Part shown: piece after piece, positions 17,101 to 25,869 of the stretch
Numbering within the stretch: the first letter of the stretch is position 1
Layout of the letters: each line of letters starts with the position of its first letter
Source of the DNA: G942493375 sp942493375
GTDB lineage: Bacteria > Armatimonadota > UBA5829
Assembly (NCBI GenBank): GCA_942493375.1
Contig: OW818698.1
Coordinates: 8,060,001-8,124,000 of the forward strand
Direction: 5' to 3'
DNA length: 64,000 bases
Position numbers and translations under genes: made by a program
Notes under the pieces: generated by a model
Databases searched by the model: none
Told to the model about the DNA's origin: nothing
The model's input: only the letters and a program-made list of their open reading frames with translations

Positions 17101-18508
17101 GAGACATAGAGATAAAGAACCGTTCATAAACATCGTTACGGGTGCCGTCAGTCTTTGTTATGTATTGAACCCCACCCTGATAGGCAACATAGTCTTTCTT
17201 GATCTCACTGGTTGCAAATGGAACCGATCCATTAGATAGATACCAGTCAGTATGCCCGGTCAGAAACAGAGGTTTTTCAACTGGCCCACTTACCACAACC
17301 ATCGGAAATCCTGCTCCATAATGATAGTATGGATTCTTGACCAGTCTGGGGTTTTCTATTCCTTCTGCATGTCCATAACGGACTTCCGCAACATTCCCGC
17401 CTTTACATACAGTATCAATAACCAGAGACTTATTCCAAAGCCTGTAAGTATAAGCCACAGTAGCCGACACATCACCTTTGGACACCTTATACCGAACAGT
17501 CACAGAATCTTTTCCGACAACCGGTTTCCCCACAGGCACTATCTTATCGGGAGCCACTGCAGAATTTCCCACAGCAAGATACACCCCGCCATCCACGCAA
17601 GGCCGAATAGCCTTTCCTCGCCCAATCCATCTAGCTTGAACATCACCAAACGTCCCGGTCTTTGGAGTAAGTCTATAAGTCAGGATGCCATCTGACCCAT
17701 TATATGTAAACACATATGAACCCTTATCGGCCTTCGTAGTCGTCTTGAAGTCCTTAACAAGGTTATCCGGCAATATTGTCTTCACGGTATTGGGGAATGG
17801 GAGTTTACCGGTTCCATTATTTGTACCAACCCCCTGCCCGGGGAACATACTGATACCCCTCTTCTTCCTGGGAGCAAAAGTCAAAGGCTTGAACTGCTCA
17901 GTATATACAGACAGGTTGTCGAAGTATAGGTTAAGATCGCTTTTATTGCCGCAGTTACCTATCTCAAAACGCAGGAACTGAGCTCCATTGGCAACAGCCT
18001 TGATCTGGTCCGGAGTGAGTCTTCTCTGACACAGGAACCACTCCTCCCAGGTAACTGTAGCCAGTCCAATGGAGAACTCTTTACCCGCACTGTCTGCAAA
18101 AACAGCAGTCACACTAGCCTGAGGTATGTTGGGGTTAGGAGCCCATCCCCAGTTATTGCCAAATATCCAAACGCTGACAGCATCAAACGGTTTGTCGATC
18201 TTCACTGGAACAGTAGGCCCAAAACTCACACTCAGATTAGCACCAGTAGCCTTGTATGTAAGCTTGCCAACATACTTCCCCCATATTTGCTGCTCACGGG
18301 TTTGAATAAAGCTGGCAGCCGCATTCTTACCAGTCGCCTGCCAGCCATCCAGATTCTCAAAATTCACCAGCGGAGGGTCTTCATCATTGACTCTACCGGC
18401 CCAGTCCATCTCATAAGGCCGTTTCCCCACCACTTCATCCGCAGCAAAAACATGCATAACCGCAACCAACCCCAGCAGCACCAACAAAAAAATAATCACC
18501 GTCTTCAA
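14156..18508 (-). CDS. Very large secreted putative glycoside hydrolase
   Basis: The 1450-residue protein has a signal peptide (ends HVFAA). Residues about 40-200 look like a jelly-roll binding module (FENLDGWQATGKN ... LYFDNLSVY). A middle region (about 200-480) is beta-rich, and about 480-880 looks like a TIM barrel with IIITDHETGWRDN, FSTAYCDVHTAVAPWD and GPVYSEGNNHFWY. The Asp in 'YCDVH' and the Glu in 'YSEGN' could be the nucleophile and acid/base of a GH101/GH129-like enzyme (alpha-N-acetylgalactosaminidases), but this is a tentative reading. The C-terminal 500 residues are further beta domains. It lies downstream of, and co-directional with, the GH106-like gene. Confidence 0.55.
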   Translation of the reverse strand: MKTVIIFLLVLLGLVAVMHVFAADEVVGKRPYEMDWAGRVNDEDPPLVNFENLDGWQATGKNAAASFIQTREQQIWGKYVGKLTYKATGANLSVSFGPTVPVKIDKPFDAVSVWIFGNNWGWAPNPNIPQASVTAVFADSAGKEFSIGLATVTWEEWFLCQRRLTPDQIKAVANGAQFLRFEIGNCGNKSDLNLYFDNLSVYTEQFKPLTFAPRKKRGISMFPGQGVGTNNGTGKLPFPNTVKTILPDNLVKDFKTTTKADKGSYVFTYNGSDGILTYRLTPKTGTFGDVQARWIGRGKAIRPCVDGGVYLAVGNSAVAPDKIVPVGKPVVGKDSVTVRYKVSKGDVSATVAYTYRLWNKSLVIDTVCKGGNVAEVRYGHAEGIENPRLVKNPYYHYGAGFPMVVVSGPVEKPLFLTGHTDWYLSNGSVPFATSEIKKDYVAYQGGVQYITKTDGTRNDVYERFFISMSPRYEEILPNIPNPPSPWKKVAGTGVWRAHGASDRKADGEYWTNVYRYGMRKIIITDHETGWRDNGESFTFRTKTAPGRGGDQSQYDYARLLQDKLGFVYGPYNNFTDFAPVNEFWSYDLISRTPDNQLLNAWMRCYAPKPARAVEYCEKLVPQIEEKFKFSTAYCDVHTAVAPWDRVDYDSRVPGAGTFAATFYSYGEIMMLQKAAWKGPVYSEGNNHFWYCGLTDGNYGQDWAYNFPDNPWLVDIDLRKMHDLACNFGMGNPGMFYGSAAPGSTKEEIDAYYDRFFAATVAFGHPGFLTFEGGFKNALRSYYMLQQLHSDYTQVSVAGIQYGDGTGKLLDTSAAVASGAYKRSQIVTKYSNGTVTVVNGSRTDRFKALGLDLPPNGYAGWTADKKVYVISGDDPIKHHRTDYADTPAYIYADGRGEFTRFPKAASDGIGICRFMGGGKYEVIPFEGADCGFKIDVNTAVALDKANKEIGPAKLRVSRGYVYVIPVEGAVSYVLSKTGSGAASSLTSSRDIVVPGEIVIVKGKEEHSVTISGDAQPGKRLWYEFEGGWIDFTCSAQADISAALDGNKLNVTVVSHLASAADFSVGCQQMKKNVNLKPGVLTVVAFDLGAGSVEEQYVIPVTVSSGVGVLKVEYGMSISRENVKICDLPKTFLPGMTVRGQKPANFDAATGAIVNEQKRTCGGVEKLGVFIHPPYIGGSGCSYLTCSSLKLPNEKAFFRAMVGKADGSHLGDGILFKIAIVGDDGNEQIIAEQTVKNHEWLPIEADLSEWAGKDVSIRLISDIGKADDSSGDWSMWADMRIESDRFVYIRQLLKDTQGLKTEPPVFPVEGLTIEEIKNAKSGSLVYDGVAMSSDDPRYPTYGELNGIRFGIMTPARGDEVMNGWETGIRMPITSEVIKSLGKRNVLTINNPGNDAFKLRRFYLELDLADGRKASSLISSTTYTQPSGWLYGEGVGIPEGKPIEIKIWFDVTP

Positions 18509-18719
18509 GTCAGCCCCCAGTTCTAGAAGTCAGGAGATAGGAGACAGGAGTCAGGAGTCAGAAGTCTGTACCCGACAGGTGTGAAATACAATCACACCTT
18601 GTCCTATAAGTCCCATTGGTCCTATCCGTCCTATTAGTCTCCAGACTTCCCTTCACTTTCCACTTTCCACTTTCAACTATCAACTGTCCCTTCCCTTTTC
18701 ATAATTCATAACTCATAAC
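18509..18719. repeat. Minisatellite-rich spacer between two glycosidase genes
   Basis: Short words recur in tandem: GGAGTCAGGAG and GACAGGAG near 18533-18563, CTTTCCACTTTC near 18656-18675, and AACTCATAA near 18706-18725. The same vocabulary, inverted, fills 58994-59215. No gene is seen. Confidence 0.7.
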
Positions 18720-21482
18720 TCATAATTTCCCCGTCTGCCAGCATGCCCCCGCCACTCCCCACGCACTCGGGTTGCCCATCAGGCTTGCGGATGTCCCGGT
18801 GATTGTCACACGTATCGTATGTTCACCTGGAGCTAGAGAATCAATAGGAAATGCATATGGGCGCAGGATTCTCCGACCTATCTTCTCACCATCTATAGCT
18901 ACTTCAATACAGTCCTCAGATACGCTTTCAAAAACAATCCCCTGAATTGAACCAGCCACATCCGCCGGAATATTGACCTCGCCACGCAGTTCAAGCACAC
19001 CATAATACTCGGACCAGCCCTGTTCACCCAGGTCTATTGGAAGCTGGAATGCTTCTTTGCTACCGTCCATTACAAAAGTATCCCCAATAAGCTTAAACGA
19101 ACCTGCCAGGCATGCATCCAGCCCAGGCATCAAATCGTGCCACAGGAAAGCATCGTTCTCAACTACACCCTCCCAGTGAGGAAAGCTAAGCGTGCCTGTC
19201 ACAGAATTCGCACCATTCACAGCAAGCTCCTGAATATCTGCACAAACACATGAACCATCCCACAAAGGCAGAGATACGGCATCCTCGATCTCAACCTTGC
19301 TGCCATTTATCTGAAGCGCTGAAATATACCCCTGCTCAAATGCAAACCCCAGATTGTCAGGCACTCCTTCACACTTGAAGCTGCACTCAAACTCAACATC
19401 CGTAAACCCGCGGAAATCCACCGGCATTTGAATAGGGCTCCTGCCTGCAGTGCCTCTTGTTACCGAACAGTCCCACGCGTTCATCCACCCCATATCCGGA
19501 TGTTTGAATCGTATATCCGATGGACGGGCAGTATTGGGATTGATCGTCTCTATAGACCATGCAGTCTCAATAGGAACGGAATTGTAAACAGCTGGAGTTT
19601 CAACTTCCGATATCTGCTCCGCAGTAAGAGCCAGATAGAGTGTCCCGTGAGACTCTATTTCGAATTTCTCTCCCGCTGCAACACCACGCACATTGCCTGT
19701 TACAGGGTCCCATACAGAGAGTTGATCAGAGAATCCCACCGTCACCGAACCTGCTTCTGCTGTAATATTTCTCAGAACAAACAGCTCTCCATCTTCATAT
19801 TCAAACCTGTAGACTCTGATACAAATCTTCTCCGGCAGACAATCCAGCTTGATACTCTCCGCCCAGTCAGGATCGATACATTTAACACTATCTGCTACTT
19901 CATCAATTGACCCATCCAAAACACTCGCGCCGGCATCTCTCAACCTGTTTATCTCTGCCATTGTTTCAGGGGAGTTAAATACATCGGATGGAGCCATCAA
20001 TACCGTATATTTCGCATTCGGAAATACTATCTGACCATCTTCAACAACAGCATCCGCCAGCACTTCCGGGAACACATACTCAAAGGTCTCCTGGGCATCA
20101 TAAACTGCCTGTCCAAGCTGCTTGATCATCCTGCAGCCAGGGTCAGTGAATGCAAAAATATCAGTATTGAACACGTTTTCCTGTTCAAGCTGATCCTGTG
20201 GATACATCAAGGCATACTTATGCTTCTGCTTACCCAGACTGGTCAGAGCAATAGACCTGCCGGATGCATCCCTGAACTCCGGGTAGAATCCCCACCATGG
20301 AGCATCGGTAAAGATAGATGGCCAATACATCAGCTTCCGGATCCCTGTCTGAGTCTGCTGGAAACCCATCAGAGCAATATCATTAATGCCGTAAATCCCG
20401 AACATCTGCATCCGCTTCAGCATCTCACCCAGCCGTATATCGTGCCCGGTTATACCAAAAGCTTCGCAGTAGACTTTCTCTCTGCCTGCATGCTTTGCAA
20501 TACTGGGGACAAGCACATGATCGGTAAACCGCTGGTCTGGTTCAACTCCACCCCAGCCAAGATAATCGATCCCGGGCTCATCCATCTCGCTCAAAGCCTG
20601 GAATGCGCTCCCGGCAAACCTTACCTGCATCAGAGGGGAATCCTCACCCAGGTGTCCGGTATACTTGACTCCATGGTCCCTGCACCACTCGCCGATCTGG
20701 TGGTGATAGGCCTCGACATGCATCTGGGTAGCAATCTTCCAGTAGTCAGCCTTCAACTGCACCTGAGAAGAATCCGCTAGCAATGCATATTTGTCCTCAA
20801 TACTATACCCGAACATCTCAGCAAAACGCTGCGGTAGCTCCTCAGTCCAAGGGAGCCCAGCCATCCCCCACCCGCCTGCTCCACCATTGTTGCGTCCCAT
20901 CCAGCACACAGGTTCATCAGTAAAGAATCCCGCAATTACATCATGGAACAGACCGGGACACTCGCAGTAAATGCGTTCATAGGTATAGTTAATAAACCCT
21001 CGAACCGCCTCAACAGACATCGTATTCAAATACCCGGGTTCGGACCTGGTCCAGGGAGCACCCATTGTATTGTCCAGCACCCGATCAGACTGAATGATCT
21101 CAACTTTAGTTGTCCCATCATCATTCTTGCTGAAATCCAGATAAGACCCAAGATACTCCGGATGGTCCCGCAGCAGTATTCCGCCCGCATTGCCGCTGGG
21201 CCAGCCGAACTCATCATAGACCCATACTTTCATGCCGTGTTCTTTAGCAAGTCTCAAGGCGTATCTATACTGGTCAAAAAACTCGTCAGACAGATACTCC
21301 ACCTCCATACCATGAACAGGATGGATCAAAAACTCCCGCACATCCACCCGAGCCATTTCCTCAACAGTCCGGAGGATCCCCTCATTGTCCATCCGTCCAT
21401 TCCAAAACCAAAACGCACTAGGACGATACTCCGCAGCCATCTCATCCCAGTTTATATAAAGATCAGCAAGTCTAGTAATCAA
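18720..21482 (-). CDS. GH106-like (alpha-L-rhamnosidase family) protein, cytoplasmic
   Basis: The 920-residue product begins near AFWFWNGRMDNEGILRTVEEM and continues with FLIHPVHGMEVEYLSDE and VWVYDEFGWPSGNAGG, a set of motifs I associate with the GH106 family (inverting alpha-L-rhamnosidases) and close relatives. A TIM barrel spans about 30-430. The C-terminal ~300 residues contain beta-sandwich modules, the last one GH2-like. There is no signal peptide, so it would act on imported sugars. TTG at 21482 is taken as the start because GAGG lies eight bases before it. The substrate is inferred from the family only. Confidence 0.68.
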   Translation of the reverse strand: MITRLADLYINWDEMAAEYRPSAFWFWNGRMDNEGILRTVEEMARVDVREFLIHPVHGMEVEYLSDEFFDQYRYALRLAKEHGMKVWVYDEFGWPSGNAGGILLRDHPEYLGSYLDFSKNDDGTTKVEIIQSDRVLDNTMGAPWTRSEPGYLNTMSVEAVRGFINYTYERIYCECPGLFHDVIAGFFTDEPVCWMGRNNGGAGGWGMAGLPWTEELPQRFAEMFGYSIEDKYALLADSSQVQLKADYWKIATQMHVEAYHHQIGEWCRDHGVKYTGHLGEDSPLMQVRFAGSAFQALSEMDEPGIDYLGWGGVEPDQRFTDHVLVPSIAKHAGREKVYCEAFGITGHDIRLGEMLKRMQMFGIYGINDIALMGFQQTQTGIRKLMYWPSIFTDAPWWGFYPEFRDASGRSIALTSLGKQKHKYALMYPQDQLEQENVFNTDIFAFTDPGCRMIKQLGQAVYDAQETFEYVFPEVLADAVVEDGQIVFPNAKYTVLMAPSDVFNSPETMAEINRLRDAGASVLDGSIDEVADSVKCIDPDWAESIKLDCLPEKICIRVYRFEYEDGELFVLRNITAEAGSVTVGFSDQLSVWDPVTGNVRGVAAGEKFEIESHGTLYLALTAEQISEVETPAVYNSVPIETAWSIETINPNTARPSDIRFKHPDMGWMNAWDCSVTRGTAGRSPIQMPVDFRGFTDVEFECSFKCEGVPDNLGFAFEQGYISALQINGSKVEIEDAVSLPLWDGSCVCADIQELAVNGANSVTGTLSFPHWEGVVENDAFLWHDLMPGLDACLAGSFKLIGDTFVMDGSKEAFQLPIDLGEQGWSEYYGVLELRGEVNIPADVAGSIQGIVFESVSEDCIEVAIDGEKIGRRILRPYAFPIDSLAPGEHTIRVTITGTSASLMGNPSAWGVAGACWQTGKL

Positions 21483-21570
21483 TTACAATACCTCAGATAC
21501 AAATAATACTTCGGTGAAATGATACCATGAGGCAGGCGGTTTGTGAAACTAAGCAATATCAGAAAAAAGC

Positions 21571-21603
21571 CCCCCATTCGAAAAGTGGGAGGCTGTAATC
21601 TAG
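21571..21603 (-). terminator. Rho-independent terminator behind the subtilase remnant
   Basis: On the minus strand GCCTCCCA pairs with TGGGGGGC, followed by TTTTTT. It lies about 35 bases after the stop of the decayed gene. A near copy ends the next gene (22715-22745), so the terminator was probably duplicated together with it. Confidence 0.75.
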
Positions 21604-21636
21604 TTAGATTTACATAAACGCCTGTGGTAATAAAGT

Positions 21637-22670
21637 CTATTTAATCACAAATTCCAAATCCGCATTCTCAACTGTCACCGGACCTGTTACCTTCCTAATC
21701 CAGTGCGAAGGCTTTATTGCAACAAGGTAGGTGCCTGGCAAGACATCTTGTATGTGGAACATGCTGGAAGCATCCAAAATTGTGTCATCTGAACGTACTG
21801 TTTTGCCATCCAGTGTTCGCAGTTCGATATTTACAGGTATACCCGCAGGAGATGCAGTGTAATTCCCAAGCTTAACCATAGCGCTGAGTGTATATGCTAC
21901 TTCATCAGCACCTATATCAACATGAGCTCTTTCGATTCGAGGATCCCCATCTAAATCAGTCCATCCTGATTCGACAAACGAATCACTACCACTATCGATA
22001 CACTGTGACCCGTATTTTATGTGATAGTTAACAGTGTCCTTGCAGAGGAATCAGAACTCGTTCCCCCGGCATTAACAAAGTCAGGATGATCCGGATCAAC
22101 ACCGGTATCTACGACACCAACCTTAATAGAATTGGCGGGTTTGGTTGCAGCTGTAAAATACTTCCCCGGCCAGACATTCCACCCTTCCAATGCCTGTATC
22201 CTGGGCATATTCCACATATACGGCCAAGAAATATCCGGGAACCCAAGAATATCGTCATTATAAGTGCGACCCCAGTAATAATCATTTGGGACAGAGATAG
22301 ACAATGGTCTCACAAGATAAACAGGTTCCACCCAGGCTACTTCGGGATTTGTCTGGAGAAGACTTACAGCTGTCTAAACCTCCACACCAGCCGGCAACTT
22401 GATCACACAGCAACCGGACTTGTTCAACACTTTACTTATCTTCGCTCCCGCAAGTTTAAGAGTTCGAGATATTGCAGATAGCAAATTACTCTGCGGATTG
22501 ACTGCAGCAGACTGTGTGCTTGTTTGCCTGACAGGACGAGTCCAGACTACAACCTCCCCAGGCACATATTCAAGATCACCCGAAACAGACGCCCCCAGCT
22601 GAATCTGTGTCCCCAAAACCGGCGATACAGACAAAACCACAACTAGCAAAGCCATACACAATCTGTGCAT
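21637..22670 (-). pseudogene. Decayed chimera: subtilase N-terminus joined to beta-helix/IKPSHW C-terminus
   Basis: The frame starts at ATG 22670 with a signal peptide (ALLVVVLSVSPVLG) and a propeptide-like YVPGEVVVWTRPV. An in-frame TAG at 22374-22376 interrupts it, and the frame resumes at once with TAVSLLQTNPEVAWVEPVYL. The subtilase Asp motif VGVVDTGVDPDHPDF follows. About 20 residues later the frame shifts near 22030-22050 into YGSQCIDSG ... PRI ... VDIGADE, the usual ending of right-handed beta-helix proteins, and then an IKPSHW domain. The catalytic His and Ser regions of the protease are absent. Stop codon, frame change and missing domain together indicate a non-functional fusion by deletion. 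Confidence 0.82.
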
Positions 22671-22714
22671 AAACAACACCTCGCAAGCCCCGCACAACAG
22701 AGACTGCAGACCAA

Positions 22715-22745
22715 AAAGCCCCCCACTCAAAGAATGGGAGGCACA
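22715..22745 (-). terminator. Rho-independent terminator of first PEP-CTERM gene
   Basis: The minus strand reads GCCTCCCATT, a short loop, GTGGGGGGC and TTTTT. It lies 25-55 bases past the stop of the PEP-CTERM gene and resembles the terminator at 21571. Confidence 0.72.
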
Positions 22746-22769
22746 ACATTCAAGAGACAAGCAGTAGAA

Positions 22770-23480
22770 TCAACCTCTCCTGCGCTTAAAGAACCCCAAC
22801 AACCCAACTACTCCGGATCCAAGCACGATCATGCTCGAAGGCTCAGGAACCGTAGTGGGTGGAGCAGGATTATGAACAACCACATCGGCCCCGTCTAGAA
22901 CTGGGGATCCATCAACAAGAACCGATGAGGTCAAATACGAACCAGTTAATGGGCCAGTTAGCATTGGTCCAGCTCCACCCGGAGTGTAGGTCCCCTGTGC
23001 TACCAGTAGAAACGCATCGTAGACTGACTGTGTTTCCTCAAGAGAACCATTCCTTGTATAGGTAGAACCACCCCATGAACTCCTCCAGTTAGGAAACAGA
23101 GTGGATAGATCACCTGCAGTCTGACCGAACCCCGTAGCAAGGTAGTCCGGCGAAACTGACAACGACACCGCAATCTCACCTAACGTCAAGTCAGACAAAT
23201 CTTCTGAGAATCCGGTGTATCGACGTGCTTTGGTATTCGATCCCGTATAAACCAAAGCGCTGGCTGTAGGTGCCCAATTCTCCAGAGTATCGAATCCTGT
23301 TACGAAGAAACCAAGAACTCCTATACCATATCCTTCCCCGGGGGCCATGGAAGCATGCACTGCGAAGGTGGAGGTGGTAGTATCAGTGGACAACCACAAA
23401 TCTATCGTCGCTGCATTTGCCGTTATGCTCATAGCACACAGTACTATCAACATAGCAAGAAACAATAAAAAGGTCTTCAT
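22770..23480 (-). CDS. PEP-CTERM sorting-signal protein, copy 1
   Basis: The 236-residue exported protein has a signal peptide (MKTFLLFLAMLIVLCAMS) and ends with the tripartite PEP-CTERM tail: VPEPSSM, a hydrophobic helix, then KRRRG. Such tails are recognised by exosortase, which cleaves the protein for surface or matrix release. The body (WLSTDTTTSTFAVHASM) has no recognised enzyme domain. ATG 23480 was chosen over 23501 because AGAGGAG lies seven bases upstream. It is nearly identical to the product at 25074-25784. No exosortase gene is in the window. Confidence 0.85.
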   Translation of the reverse strand: MKTFLLFLAMLIVLCAMSITANAATIDLWLSTDTTTSTFAVHASMAPGEGYGIGVLGFFVTGFDTLENWAPTASALVYTGSNTKARRYTGFSEDLSDLTLGEIAVSLSVSPDYLATGFGQTAGDLSTLFPNWRSSWGGSTYTRNGSLEETQSVYDAFLLVAQGTYTPGGAGPMLTGPLTGSYLTSSVLVDGSPVLDGADVVVHNPAPPTTVPEPSSMIVLGSGVVGLLGFFKRRRG

Positions 23481-23565
23481 TCTGTTACTCCTCTTCTGCA
23501 AAATTGTTCATGTAAGTAACACACATATACTACAGAGCGTATGCGGGTCCAATCGATGACTGGTA

Positions 23566-24849
23566 TTAATCTCCAGTCTTCTTGTAATTCACCATCAAAA
23601 TATTATAGTCAGTAAAATTAACTACACCGTCACCATTCAAGTCAGCACAGTTAGTTGTAACTAACGGTTTCTTGTACTGCTGCATCAACAGATTGTAGTC
23701 GGTAAAGTCAATCTTGTTGCTGCCATTGACGTCACCATTAATGAAAGTCCATGGAGCGGTATTGTCACGGTTTGGAACAACGCCAAAGTAGGTATTGTCA
23801 GCAGGCATGTGTAATGGGAATCCAACTTTGTATCTTAGCCAATGCGAAGGCTTAATTACAACTGTGTAGTTTTTTCCGGGCTCAACATACGGAATGGAGA
23901 ATCTGCTGTCGCTGTCCAATAAGGTATCAACAATACGTACTGGAACGGATGAATCATCTGCATCAGCAATGTCGATTTGCACCGGTATACTCGTCGGGTT
24001 AAACCCAGCAACTACATTTCCAAGGGTGATCTTGGCACTGGCTGTAAATAACTGTCCAGCAAGCGTCTTAATATCATTCTCGCTCAATGCTTTGTTGAAA
24101 AGATAGAACTCATCCATCTCGCCAGTAAATGGCCGTCCCAGATCATTGATTGTTGTACCAAGACCTGCCTTGAGCCATACCGAACCAATGTCAAAGTCGG
24201 TAATCTCTACTGGTGGTGTTCCTGTTGTTGTGGTCTGCGTTCCATATGCTCGTAGTGAACCATTAAGATACACCTTGATAGGCTTTCCATCACCTGTATT
24301 CCTGTCGTAAACAACGACGAAATGCTGCCATATAGCAACCCCACCGCTAGACCAATTAGCACCATCGTCAATATAAAATGTAGTATTGAAGAATGTCTGT
24401 CCAGCAGAATTTCTGAGGACAAATCGATACCCACCGTCAGACCTTAGTTCCATATGAACAGCCATATTTGCAGCAACCTGTGCACTAAAAACTTCCTGTG
24501 TCCCTGGTAGTGACTTAATCCAGGCAGAGACAGTCACAGCGGAAGTAGGAATATTACTCATATCACCGACGGGAAGATTTACATAACAAGTAGCGGGACT
24601 TCCTGTGTTCCCAAACAGAACAGACTTCCCCATCTTTCCCGCTGTAACAGATGTCAAATTTCCAGTTACCGCACCGTCGTATTGATTTACGGAACCATCG
24701 AGTACTTTTGTGCTGTCAACCAGGGGGTCAAAGTCATCAAAGCTATAATAAACTAACAAGCCGTCTGTAACAGCTGGTGCAGCCAAGGTATTAGTTATGC
24801 ACGAGAGTGTCAATAACAACATTAACAGAATTGCACTTATCGTTTTCAT
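23566..24849 (-). CDS. Secreted LamG-like lectin domain, IKPSHW domain and type I dockerin
   Basis: The 427-residue protein has a signal peptide (ends NTLAA). Residues about 30-215 resemble a LamG/concanavalin-like domain (GLLVYYSFDDFD, VTVSAWIKS, GEMDEFYLFNKALSENDI). About 275-350 form the IKPSHW domain, and about 366-427 form a dockerin with two calcium-loop repeats, DVNGSNKIDFTDYNLL and DLNGDGVVNFTDYNIL. Dockerins bind cohesins on scaffolds, but no cohesin is seen here. ATG 24849 follows AAAGGA. The 3' third is nearly identical in DNA to that of the gene at 25870. Its role is probably carbohydrate binding or adhesion. Confidence 0.8.
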   Translation of the reverse strand: MKTISAILLMLLLTLSCITNTLAAPAVTDGLLVYYSFDDFDPLVDSTKVLDGSVNQYDGAVTGNLTSVTAGKMGKSVLFGNTGSPATCYVNLPVGDMSNIPTSAVTVSAWIKSLPGTQEVFSAQVAANMAVHMELRSDGGYRFVLRNSAGQTFFNTTFYIDDGANWSSGGVAIWQHFVVVYDRNTGDGKPIKVYLNGSLRAYGTQTTTTGTPPVEITDFDIGSVWLKAGLGTTINDLGRPFTGEMDEFYLFNKALSENDIKTLAGQLFTASAKITLGNVVAGFNPTSIPVQIDIADADDSSVPVRIVDTLLDSDSRFSIPYVEPGKNYTVVIKPSHWLRYKVGFPLHMPADNTYFGVVPNRDNTAPWTFINGDVNGSNKIDFTDYNLLMQQYKKPLVTTNCADLNGDGVVNFTDYNILMVNYKKTGD

Positions 24850-25016
24850 CACTTTATCCTTTCATTTGGCGCTTGCTTTAGTATTGATCAGCCTTAAGTC
24901 AATCTGTACATCAAACCTGGAACATACAACAACTTGGTGGATCAGTGTAAACGCAAATCCACAGGTCCTGTTAGCGTCACTTGACCTCCTTACTTATCTC
25001 TATAAAGCTAGATTCA

Positions 25017-25056
25017 AACAGACAGCTCCCACTATTTCGGTGGTAGCTGCCTGTTA
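25017..25056 (-). terminator. Strong hairpin behind second PEP-CTERM gene
   Basis: A 39-base stem-loop (AACAGACAGCTCCCAC pairing with GTGGTAGCTGCCTGTT) lies about 20 bases after the stop of the minus-strand gene. A U-tract is not obvious, so termination is likely but unproven. Confidence 0.55.
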
Positions 25057-25073
25057 GCCAAAATCCAGTTGGT

Positions 25074-25784
25074 TCATCCCCTCCTGCGTCTCAAGAACCC
25101 CAACAACCCAACTACTCCTGACCCAAGAACGATCATACTCGAAGGCTCAGGAACGGTAGTGGGTGGAGCAGGATTATGAACAACCACATCGGCCCCGTCT
25201 AGAACTGGGGATCCATCAACAAGAACCGATGAGGTCAAATACGAACCAGTTAGTGGGCCAGTTAGCATTGGTCCAGCTCCACCTGGAGTATAGGTCCCCT
25301 GAGCCACCAGTAGAAACGCATCGTAGACTGACTGTGTTTCCTCAAGAGAACCATTCCTTGTATAGGTAGAACCACCCCATGAGCTGGCCCAATTGGGAAA
25401 CAGAGTGGATAGATCACCTGCAGTCTGACCGAACCCCGTAGCAAGGTAGTCCGGCGAAACTGACAACGACACCGCAATCTCACCTAACGTCAAGTCAGAC
25501 AAATCTTCTGAGAATCCGGTGTATCGACGTGCTTTGGTATTCGATCCCGTATAAACCAAAGCGCTGGCTGTAGGTGCCCAATTCTCCAGAGTGTCGAATC
25601 CTGTTACGAAGAAACCAAGAACTCCTATACCATATCCTTCCCCGGGAGCCATGGAAGCATGCACAGCGAAGGTGGAGGTGGTAGTATCAGTGGACAACCA
25701 CAAATCTATCGTCGCTGCATTTGCCGTTATGCTCATAGCACACAGTACTATCAACATAGCAAGAAACAATAAAAAGGTCTTCAT
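25074..25784 (-). CDS. PEP-CTERM sorting-signal protein, copy 2
   Basis: Also 236 residues and differing from copy 1 at only a few positions by eye (FPNWASSWGG versus FPNWRSSWGG; GFLRRRRG versus GFFKRRRG). It has the same VPEPSSM tail, helix and basic end. The upstream AGAGGAG and the flanking spacer are also shared. The copy belongs to a ~1-kb duplication that continues into the dockerin part of the upstream gene. Confidence 0.85.
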   Translation of the reverse strand: MKTFLLFLAMLIVLCAMSITANAATIDLWLSTDTTTSTFAVHASMAPGEGYGIGVLGFFVTGFDTLENWAPTASALVYTGSNTKARRYTGFSEDLSDLTLGEIAVSLSVSPDYLATGFGQTAGDLSTLFPNWASSWGGSTYTRNGSLEETQSVYDAFLLVAQGTYTPGGAGPMLTGPLTGSYLTSSVLVDGSPVLDGADVVVHNPAPPTTVPEPSSMIVLGSGVVGLLGFLRRRRG

Positions 25785-25869
25785 TCTGCTACTCCTCTTC
25801 TGCAAAATTGTTCATGTAAGTAACACACACGTACTACAGAGCGTATGCTGGTCCAATCGATGACTGGTA

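Noticed and set aside
22374..22376. In-frame TAG read as pyrrolysine or readthrough in the subtilase-like gene
   Set aside because: The frame also shifts downstream and lacks the catalytic His and Ser, so decay explains it better. No pyrrolysine genes are seen.
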